The notes under the pieces: generated by a model
Told to the model about the DNA's origin: nothing
The model's input: the letters and a program-made list of their open reading frames with translations, nothing else
Databases searched by the model: none
Made by a program: the position numbers and the translations under genes
Source of the DNA: Nitrospira sp. LK70
Lineage (GTDB): Bacteria; Nitrospirota; Nitrospiria; Nitrospirales; Nitrospiraceae
Length of the DNA stretch: 39,390 bases
Reading direction: 5' to 3'
Assembly: GCA_011090425.1 (NCBI GenBank)
Contig: PHGD01000028.1
Coordinates: forward strand, 1 to 39,390
In this document: positions 33,998-39,390 of the stretch, in pieces
Numbering within the stretch: the stretch's first letter is position 1
Layout of the letters: each line of letters begins with the position of its first letter

Positions 33998-34426
33998 TTA
34001 TTCTGATCTCACACAGAGCATTAACCCGTCCACTTTTGTCACGATTGCGCGCTGGCCCTTGGTCAGCGAAGAGGGTCCGTCGTTACGCGTAGTCCACGTC
34101 GTGCCGCGCAATTCTGCCTTGCCCGTGTGCCCCGAAGGAAGATCGTCAAGGAGAACGGCGGATTCTCCTACCATGCTGTCCACCACATGGGCCGGTGTAC
34201 TTCTGGTCATTCGCATCAGGGGGCCGCGGAAAAGCAGGAGCGAAACGACAGCCAGAATGGAGAACAGCAGCCATTCCAGCCACGCAGTCTGTACAATTCC
34301 CAGACCGGCCAGTGCACCAACGATCAGTGCCGCAATGCCGAAGAACAGGAGATAGAATCCCCCCGGCGCGATCATTTCTGCGCCCGCAAGGACTAATCCC
34401 ATGAACAACCAGTACGACCAGGTCAT
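33998..34426 (-). CDS. NfeD-family membrane protein
   Basis: A 142-residue short NfeD protein (NfeD1b type): three membrane helices (about 6-22, 26-44, 47-67) followed by an OB-fold C-terminal domain (about 80-142; GESAVLLDDLPSGHTGKAELRGTTW). It lacks the ClpP-like protease domain of long NfeD forms. The partner SPFH gene starts 26 nt downstream. ATG 34426 has CGAGGTG 6 nt upstream. It is the first gene of the five-gene leftward operon and has a good promoter at 34483-34511. Confidence 0.9.
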   Translation of the reverse strand: MTWSYWLFMGLVLAGAEMIAPGGFYLLFFGIAALIVGALAGLGIVQTAWLEWLLFSILAVVSLLLFRGPLMRMTRSTPAHVVDSMVGESAVLLDDLPSGHTGKAELRGTTWTTRNDGPSSLTKGQRAIVTKVDGLMLCVRSE

Positions 34427-34482
34427 TGAAACACCTCGTTGCTGTACAAGAGACTGAGACGAGATACCGGGAATCCTTGCGA

Positions 34483-34511
34483 AGTCTAGGGATCATTCGA
34501 ATAGCCGTCAA
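34483..34511 (-). promoter_or_regulatory. Sigma-70 promoter of the nfeD operon
   Basis: On the minus strand, TTGACG (34511-34506) and TAGACT (34488-34483) are separated by exactly 17 nt. The transcript would start near 34476 and have a leader of about 50 nt before the nfeD ATG at 34426. It lies upstream of, and points away from, the CARF-gene promoter. Confidence 0.6.
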
Positions 34512-34537
34512 GGGGAGTACGGTTGAACGGCAGCGAA

Positions 34538-34566
34538 TTGAACCGGCCAGAATGCGATGGTATAGT
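34538..34566 (+). promoter_or_regulatory. Promoter of the CARF-family gene, likely leaderless
   Basis: TTGAAC (34538-34543), a 17-nt spacer and TATAGT (34561-34566) form a good sigma-70 promoter. The ATG at 34576 is only 9 nt after the -10, so the mRNA would start within a few nucleotides of it; no Shine-Dalgarno is present. Confidence 0.6.
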
Positions 34567-34575
34567 CGTCCCACC

Positions 34576-35832
34576 ATGGGACAAGATCAACCCATCAAGA
34601 CGCTCGTGATCGCCTTGGTCGATGACGCGGCGTCGGCGGTCTACTCAATCAATCGGCTCAACCCCGATATTTTGTGTTTCGTGTTGCCTGAAGGAAGCAA
34701 GGCGTTGGTGGAATCGGACGTCCAACCGAAGATCCAACAGATGCCGAGGCGGTGGGATTGGATCGTGCTGGCGGACGCTTGGGAGTTCCCATCCACCTAC
34801 CAGACTATCGCGCGATCCCTACCGGATCTCTTACGGACATGGGAGGTACAGCCCGGAGAGCTGGTTCTGGATCTCAGTGGAGCGACCGCGGCGATGGCGG
34901 GTGCGTTCGCCTTGGTGGCGCTCCCGTGGACTTCTCGGGTGATCGAGCTGGTTCAGGCACGAGAAGGTCTGGAGGGTGATCGTGTCGAACTGGGCTCCAA
35001 GACGCTGGTCTGGACACAGACGAATCCATGGGATGAGCAGGGAACGGTGTCGCGGCGGGAAGGATGTGAGTTGTTCAACCGAGGCCGGTTTCACGGCGCC
35101 GCTAAAATGTTCCACGACATCGAACTGTTAGTTAGTGGCGGACAGAAGCCGTTGTATCGGGCATTGAGGGATTTGGCCGAGGGCTATGACTTATGGGAAC
35201 GGTTTCACTACCGCCAGGCTTGGGACAAATTGAAGACCGCGATCAAGGCGCTTGAGATGGCTTCGCTGTGGGGCGGGCCGCCAGGGTTAAAGGTCGTCCT
35301 GCCTCCCCTGAAGGCCAACGCGGGTTTCCTTGAGAAGCTTGTCCTCGACCCTGCTGAGGTTAAAGAGTCCATGACGCTAGACTTGTTGGCGCACGCAGAG
35401 AGACGACTTCATGGAGGACACGATCCCGAAGCAGCCATGACCGCACTTGTTCGGGCGCTGGAGGCGTTCGCGCAAGTCCGGCTCTATAAGGCGCACAAGA
35501 TCAAAAGCTGGGATGTGTCGCCGGGACAGATTCCGCAAGCGCTTCAAGAGACCTGTCGCAATTGTTACCTCGAAGACATCGACGGCAAGTACAAGCTGCC
35601 TCTTCAAGCCCAGTTCCGTGTGCTGGCTGGGTTAGGCGATCAGTTGGGCCAGACTTTCCTCAGAGAATGGCCGAAGATGAAGCCTCTGCTGGACGCAGCG
35701 AACCACGCGGTGTTGGGGCACGGATTCGAACCCATCAAATCAGAGCGAGTGCAGCAACTCTATGATGTGGTCGTCAAACTGTCGGGCGTCAATGAGACCT
35801 CGCTGCCGAAGTTTCCGGTGTTGCACCTATAG
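34576..35832 (+). CDS. Orphan CARF-type protein, TIGR02710/Cas02710-like
   Basis: A 418-residue protein resembling the CRISPR-associated TIGR02710 family. Residues 5-150 form a Rossmann-like CARF region: TLVIALVDDAASAVYSINRL, then LDLSGATAAMAGAFALVAL at 98-116, which occupies the place of the D-x-T-G-G-T-K-x-M ligand motif but reads D99-L-S-G-A-T-A-A-M. Residues about 158-410 are helical: CELFNRGRFHGAAKMF, YDLWERFHYRQAWDKL, LLAHAERR...ALVRALEAFAQ. No HEPN RNase motif is convincing. No cas gene or CRISPR array is present in the window. The frame stays open upstream to 34426, but ATG 34576 fits the family and promoter. Likely a cyclic-oligonucleotide or nucleotide sensor; unproven. Confidence 0.7.
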   Translation: MGQDQPIKTLVIALVDDAASAVYSINRLNPDILCFVLPEGSKALVESDVQPKIQQMPRRWDWIVLADAWEFPSTYQTIARSLPDLLRTWEVQPGELVLDLSGATAAMAGAFALVALPWTSRVIELVQAREGLEGDRVELGSKTLVWTQTNPWDEQGTVSRREGCELFNRGRFHGAAKMFHDIELLVSGGQKPLYRALRDLAEGYDLWERFHYRQAWDKLKTAIKALEMASLWGGPPGLKVVLPPLKANAGFLEKLVLDPAEVKESMTLDLLAHAERRLHGGHDPEAAMTALVRALEAFAQVRLYKAHKIKSWDVSPGQIPQALQETCRNCYLEDIDGKYKLPLQAQFRVLAGLGDQLGQTFLREWPKMKPLLDAANHAVLGHGFEPIKSERVQQLYDVVVKLSGVNETSLPKFPVLHL

Positions 35833-35947
35833 TGCCGTCGTGCGTGAAATGTGATGTTGAGCAATCTCACCAAACGACTCTGAACAGTCCTGGTTTTCGG
35901 GATACGAGGTCCGTCGCCTGCGAGATACGTTTCACGAACGGCGAGAG

Positions 35948-36358
35948 ATGATCGAAGTCAAAATTTATTACGAAGACACTGATTGCGGTGGGGTCGTCTA
36001 CTACGCCAATTATCTGAAGTATTTTGAGCGGGCTCGCACCGAATACCTGGAAATGCGAGGGTATTCGGTTGCCGCCCTGATGAAACAGGGCGTCCTCTTC
36101 GTGGTCGTACATGCCGAAGTTGACTATTGCTCGCCGGGCCGCTACGGAGAAACGCTGATCATCGAAACGGACGTTAGCGATATCACGCGGGCCGCGTTGA
36201 CATTTTCGCATGTCGTGCGCGAGAAGGTGAGCGGGCGCGTGGTGGTGAAAGGCGCGGCTCGGTTGGCGGCGACGGACAGGAACGGAAAAGTCACACGGCT
36301 TGACGGAGCCATGGTCGCCGCGCTCCAGTCAGCAGCTCCCTCTTCTGAACTACCTTGA
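35948..36358 (+). CDS. YbgC/FadM-family acyl-CoA thioesterase
   Basis: A 136-residue hotdog-fold thioesterase. The N-terminal signature YYEDTDCGGVVYYANYLKYF holds the catalytic Asp. The remaining strands (GVLFVVVHAEVDYCSPGRYGETLII, GRVVVKGAARLAATD) fit the family. YbgC-type enzymes hydrolyse short-chain or hydroxybenzoyl-CoA-like acyl-CoAs and in some species bind acyl-ACP. ATG 35948 has GGCGAGAG upstream. It lies 115 nt after the CARF gene with no clear promoter of its own; no tol-pal genes are nearby. Confidence 0.9.
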   Translation: MIEVKIYYEDTDCGGVVYYANYLKYFERARTEYLEMRGYSVAALMKQGVLFVVVHAEVDYCSPGRYGETLIIETDVSDITRAALTFSHVVREKVSGRVVVKGAARLAATDRNGKVTRLDGAMVAALQSAAPSSELP

Positions 36359-36448
36359 TCCTAAAGCGAATACAGCCGGCCGAAGCCAATCATGTTCGGA
36401 TGCCGCTGCCGATCATGTAACTGTGATGACGCATCGTCGTTTTGTGTC

Positions 36449-36478
36449 TTGACTTGAAACCTGCCCGCTGCGTAGCAT
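36449..36478 (+). promoter_or_regulatory. Promoter of the protoglobin gene
   Basis: TTGACT (36449-36454) and TAGCAT (36473-36478), 18-nt spacer. The ATG is 23 nt downstream with an AAGGAG ribosome binding site. This suggests independent expression of the globin. Confidence 0.5.
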
Positions 36479-36501
36479 CAACAAAAGAAAGGAGTGGTGT
36501 T

Positions 36502-37101
36502 ATGAGTCAACAGACAACTATCCCTGGGTATACCTACGGCACGGCGCCAGTTGCCACGTCTCCTGTGACGGTTGCCGATTTTGAGTTGATGAAGAAGAGT
36601 GCCTTGTTCGGCGACGAGGATGTGAAATATTTACGCCTGTCCCACGACATCGTGAAGGATCAGGTCGAGGCGATCCTCGACGTCTGGTACGGGTTCATCG
36701 GGTCCCAACCGCATCTGCTGAAGTCCTTCCTCGGTAAGAGCGACGGCAAACCGCTCGGTGATTATTTGGGCGGGGTGCGTAAGCGATTCGCCCAGTGGAT
36801 TCTCGATACGGCTCGTGCGGAGTACGACCAGAAATGGCTCAACTATCAGCACGAGATCGGCTTGCGTCATCATCGGACGAAGAAGAACCGCACGGACAAC
36901 GCTGCTGCATCGGTGGAAAATGTTCCATTTCGCGACCTCTTTGCGCTCATCTTCCCAGTGACCTTCACACTGAAACCGTTTCTTGCAAAGAAAGGCCACT
37001 CAGCGGAGGATGTCGAGAAGATGTATGGTGCTTGGGTCAAGTCCTGCCTGCTTCAAGTCACCCTCTGGAGTCACCCTTACGTAAAGGCCGGAGATTTCTA
37101 A
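36502..37101 (+). CDS. Protoglobin (single-domain haem sensor/binding protein)
   Basis: A 199-residue protein matching the protoglobin family. It has an N-terminal extension (IPGYTYGT) followed by the globin helices. The block WLNYQHEIGLRHHRTKKN (112-129) holds H117 and H123, one of which should be the proximal haem ligand. VPFRDLFALIFPVTFTLKPF and the C-terminal WVKSCLLQVTLWSHPYVKAG complete the fold. No kinase or cyclase domain is attached, so it is a stand-alone globin that probably binds O2, CO or NO. ATG 36502 has AAGGAG 9 nt upstream; the frame opens earlier at 36442 without a ribosome binding site. Confidence 0.92.
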   Translation: MSQQTTIPGYTYGTAPVATSPVTVADFELMKKSALFGDEDVKYLRLSHDIVKDQVEAILDVWYGFIGSQPHLLKSFLGKSDGKPLGDYLGGVRKRFAQWILDTARAEYDQKWLNYQHEIGLRHHRTKKNRTDNAAASVENVPFRDLFALIFPVTFTLKPFLAKKGHSAEDVEKMYGAWVKSCLLQVTLWSHPYVKAGDF

Positions 37102-37122
37102 TCCGGCGCCGGGGAGATAGTC

Positions 37123-37173
37123 GGGGACATTCTGGACACAACCGAGGCTCTCGGTATGGTTCAGGATGTCCCC
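37123..37173. repeat. 51-bp imperfect palindrome downstream of the protoglobin gene
   Basis: GGGGACAT (37123-37130) and ATGTCCCC (37166-37173) form the base. ACCGAG (37141-37146) and CTCGGT (37150-37155) form the tip around a 3-nt loop. Overall 19 of 24 positions pair. There is no T-run, so it may be a REP-type element or an mRNA-end hairpin between convergent genes. Confidence 0.6.
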
Positions 37174-37242
37174 CACTACTTGGTTTGCGCGAAGATTTCC
37201 TGGCGTAACTTCACGCGCGGATCTCAGTGAATGGTAGGAGAC

Positions 37243-38124
37243 TCAGGAGACTGCTCGTTGGCCCCAACAGGCATGGATGAGTGCGTTGAGAAACCAAAAA
37301 GATGGGTCGGTCAAAGGGGCGGTGAGCACCCCGTACTCTTTATCCCGTTCCTCAGTCAGGCTCCCATCGGCTTGTTCAGAGGCACGTATCCCTTCCAGGC
37401 TTTGCAACCACCAACGTCCCCATGGGCTGCCTCCACGGACTACCGTTGCGCTCGCTTCGTGACGGATATTCACCAAGCCGCAGCGTTCGAACAACAACGG
37501 TAGCGTTCGTCCAAACGTAGGATCGTATCCGCGTGACACCCACCATTCGCCGTTCTTCCAGACGCGATGGTAGAGGGCGTAGTGTGAATGAGAAGGGTCG
37601 ACAGGAGCGACCATACCCCAGTCACCATCTTCGTCGATCAGCCATCCTCCTGGTCGCAGGCACTCCACCATGCGGCGGATGGCGACCTCCTGTTTGCCCG
37701 CAAGCCAAAATAACATGAGGCGTGTACAGACAAGATCGAATGAACCGGGACCTAACGTATCCAGTGAATCGCTGAGGATGTCATGCCGACGGATTTCGAG
37801 ATTCGGGAGGTCAAACCGATTGAGATACGTGAGATTGACATCAGTGGCCACGACGCGGCCGTCGGCCCCGACTTGCCGGGCAAGCCACACAGCCATAGAC
37901 CCGCGGCCTGCGCCGACTTCAAGGCAGCGCCAGCCTGGTTGAACTATGGCACGCCGTTGGCGAGAAAGCGGATCGAAGATGTCTTCGAGAAGACCGAGCC
38001 GCTCATCTTCAGCCTCCTGGCGTCCCGTTGCAGCAAGGCGATACTGCGGTTCGGATGTACGGATGTTCTCGCAGTTCGTTCCATCTCGCTGTTGCGCCAC
38101 GCCTGTTACCGTAATTCCCCGCAC
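37243..38124 (-). CDS. Class I SAM-dependent methyltransferase
   Basis: A 293-residue methyltransferase. Motif I is CLEVGAGRGSMAVWLA (67-82), followed by VVATDVN (motif II), a FDLVCTRLMLFWL segment and CLRPGGWLIDEDGDWG (post-motifs). It resembles small-molecule methyltransferases of the UbiE/Methyltransf_25 type; substrate unknown. The start is uncertain: GTG 38124 or GTG 38100. An in-frame stop lies just upstream, inside the end of the IS21-like element at 38132, so the insertion lies within about 10 bp of the possible start and may have removed the native promoter or first codons. No good ribosome binding site is seen. Confidence 0.8.
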   Translation of the reverse strand: MRGITVTGVAQQRDGTNCENIRTSEPQYRLAATGRQEAEDERLGLLEDIFDPLSRQRRAIVQPGWRCLEVGAGRGSMAVWLARQVGADGRVVATDVNLTYLNRFDLPNLEIRRHDILSDSLDTLGPGSFDLVCTRLMLFWLAGKQEVAIRRMVECLRPGGWLIDEDGDWGMVAPVDPSHSHYALYHRVWKNGEWWVSRGYDPTFGRTLPLLFERCGLVNIRHEASATVVRGGSPWGRWWLQSLEGIRASEQADGSLTEERDKEYGVLTAPLTDPSFWFLNALIHACWGQRAVS

Positions 38125-38229
38125 ATCGGCCTGTCAACGCCGTGTCCTTCTTTACTGCATATTCCGCTGAATCCGGCCGCCGATTCCGAGCGAATCCGGC
38201 CACCCCTCGGAGCCCCGCGACGCAGGGCC

Positions 38230-38993
38230 TCAGTGGTCTGTCGTGAGTGGCCGACTTCCGTCTGCTTTCGCCAGCCGTTTGCGCATCGATTCTCCTTTGA
38301 GCGTGATCTTATAGGCGTTGTGCACGAGCCGGTCAAGAATGGCATCGGCCAGCGTCGGCTCGCCGATTGCTGTGTGCCAGTGATCGACCGGGAGTTGACT
38401 GGCCACGAGGGTGGCCCGACGCCCGTGCCGATCATCCAGCAGTTCCAACAAATCGCGGCGATGTTCGTCGGTCAACGGGGCCAACCCCCACTCATCCAAG
38501 ACCACGAGGTCCGTTTTGGCGAGACTTCGGAGCAGACGCCCATAGCGGCCATCGCCTTTGGCCACGGCCAGTTCTCGGAAGAACCGTGGGAGTCGCAGAT
38601 ACAGGGCGGAGCAGCCCAGCCGACAGGCCATCTGGGCCAGTGCACAGGCCAGATAGGTTTTACCGACGCCGGTCGGACCCACGATCAACACATTGTCATG
38701 ACTGCGAATCCACTGGCCGGTCGCGAGCGACGCGATCACACTTTTGTCGAGCCCCCGCGGATGGCGATAATCCAGATCCTCCAGCGTGGCGCTGCCGGGG
38801 AGCCGGGCCTGGGCGAGGCGGCGCATCAGCCGTCGATTGTCCTGGGTGGTCCGCTCCCGATCGACCAACAGCCCCAGCCGTTCCTCGAAGCTCAGCCGCT
38901 GCACGTCGGGCATCTCCAGTTGTTCCGCCAAGGCGTGGCCATGCCCGTGAGCTTCAGGGCCTCCAGCGGTGCGAGTGTCGGGTGACGTAACAT
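38230..38993 (-). pseudogene. istB: istB, IS21 ATP-binding helper protein (frameshifted)
   Basis: The AAA+ helper of IS21 transposition. Walker A is VGPTGVGKTYLACALAQMA, Walker B LVVLDEWGLAPL, and sensor-like VASQLPVDHW follows. The natural ATG 38993 has AAGGAGGAC 6 nt upstream and begins MLRHPTLAPLEALKLTGMA, a typical IstB N-terminus. After GMA the frame breaks: two bases stand where three are needed before ALAEQLEMPDVQ, near 38936-38938. The ATG frame then stops 13-16 codons later. The rest of the gene is open to 38230. A real deletion, a sequencing error or, less likely, programmed frameshifting could explain it. Confidence 0.8.
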
Positions 38994-39390
38994 CAGAGTC
39001 CTCCTTCGTGTTTGTGGTAATACGTGGCGCCGCGCAGATGGTCGTGCTCGAACGGGAGAGGCACCACACGCTCCCGCTCAGGGAGCGGCTGCTGATCGAG
39101 CCCAGTCTTTAAAATGGACTGCACACTTTTGTAGGTGAAGGCCTCCAGCGTCTGGGCCCGTCGGCACGCCGCCTCCAACCGCGCCGGGCCGTACGCACGC
39201 TCCAGCCGGAGAATGCCCAGACAAGACCGGTAGCCCTGTTCGGGATGAGGCCGTCGCGCCAGGATTGCCGCCACGACGGCTGCGGTGGCGGGCCCAACGG
39301 TCTCGGCCCACTGGATCAGTCGCGCGGGGGACCACGCCAGATACTGCTGATGCGCTGACGGGAGATGCGCGGTGATCGTGGTGTGTCGGC
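38993..39390 (-). CDS. istA: istA, IS21 transposase (C-terminal part)
   Basis: The last 131 codons of an IstA DDE transposase, entering from beyond the right edge. The visible part reads TAHLPSAHQQYLAWSP, then RLIQWAETVGPATAAVV, RRPHPEQGYRSCLGILRL, ARLEAACRRAQTL and YKSVQSILKTGLD. This is the conserved IS21 transposase C-terminus; the catalytic domain is outside the window. No stop interrupts this portion. Its stop TGA overlaps the istB ATG by one base. Confidence 0.88.
   Translation of the reverse strand, partial: RHTTITAHLPSAHQQYLAWSPARLIQWAETVGPATAAVVAAILARRPHPEQGYRSCLGILRLERAYGPARLEAACRRAQTLEAFTYKSVQSILKTGLDQQPLPERERVVPLPFEHDHLRGATYYHKHEGGL

Larger units (their letters stand above)
38132..39390 (-). 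mobile_element. IS21-family insertion sequence (partial, runs off the window)
   Basis: Leftward istA and istB genes in the usual TGATG overlap, followed by an end beginning TGTCAACGCC (38132). Between this tip and istB are subterminal direct repeats, GAATCCGGCC at 38169-38178 and 38192-38201 with a similar GATTCCGAG between them, as is typical of IS21 multiple terminal repeats. The other end and target duplication are outside the window. istB is frameshifted, so this copy may be inactive. Confidence 0.8.

Noticed and set aside
35400..35425. R-x4-H (RLHGGH) in the CARF-family protein as a HEPN RNase motif
   Set aside because: It matches the spacing by chance; the surrounding helix aligns with the non-HEPN Cas02710 region, so no RNase activity is claimed.
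34427..35947. CRISPR array or cas genes near the CARF-type gene
   Set aside because: No regularly spaced direct repeats and no Cas1/Cas2/Cas10 or other cas gene was seen anywhere in the window.

Overview
The window looks like chromosomal DNA of a Gram-negative, GC-rich bacterium, most likely Nitrospira or a close relative (Nitrospirota). This is inferred, not proven. The outer-membrane genes (lpxC, gmhA, hldE2-type adenylyltransferase, SurA-like chaperones) show a diderm. A B-type succinate dehydrogenase/fumarate reductase, a protoglobin, a LemA/TPM cluster, many SUMF1-domain proteins and REP-like palindromes of a kind I associate with Nitrospira fit that group. No rRNA or tRNA gene and no CRISPR array was seen.

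Layout. 1-1000: the first codons of a leftward gene (possibly a transposase) and a Phd/VapC toxin-antitoxin pair. 1000-4100: a secreted protease-SUMF1 fusion, a 123-bp REP-like palindrome, pterin carbinolamine dehydratase and a membrane-anchored SUMF1 protein. 4100-5700 (minus): an arsenosugar-associated peroxidase-like protein, a small unknown protein and an inositol-monophosphatase-family enzyme. 5800-7530: a HARE-HTH protein and lpxC converge on a perfect 15-bp palindrome flanked by two micro-ORFs. 7530-8164 is gene-free. 8165-11559: sdhCAB. 11700-15530: a PilZ protein, a small unknown, lemA, two TPM-domain genes and a bactofilin. 15698-18302: murJ-ogt-dtd. 18420-20301: unknown-asparaginase-VOC. 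20309-27715: mtgA diverges from engB; then a leftward set hldE2-mfd-PPIase lipoprotein-surA. 27929-30694: a large hybrid histidine kinase. 30733-34426: a leftward operon nfeD-SPFH-gmhA-DHS-like-SprT-like. 34576-35832: an orphan CARF-type (TIGR02710-like) gene running divergently from it. 35948-37101: a YbgC thioesterase and a protoglobin. 37243-39390: a methyltransferase whose 5' end abuts an IS21-family element with a frameshifted istB.

Functional themes are envelope building and quality control (lpxC, gmhA, hldE2, murJ, mtgA, surA, bactofilin, SPFH/NfeD), respiration or the reductive TCA cycle (sdhCAB), and DNA/RNA housekeeping (mfd, ogt, dtd, engB).

The most unusual signals are: (i) an orphan CARF-family protein with an altered DxTGGTK-like motif, divergent from a membrane-microdomain operon; (ii) three genes (sdhC, murJ, the CARF gene) with a -10 box only 8-9 nt before the ATG and no Shine-Dalgarno, which suggests leaderless mRNAs; (iii) a lysine-rich micro-ORF in frame behind the HARE-HTH stop codon; and (iv) a trypsin-SUMF1 fusion that seems to lack its catalytic Asp.
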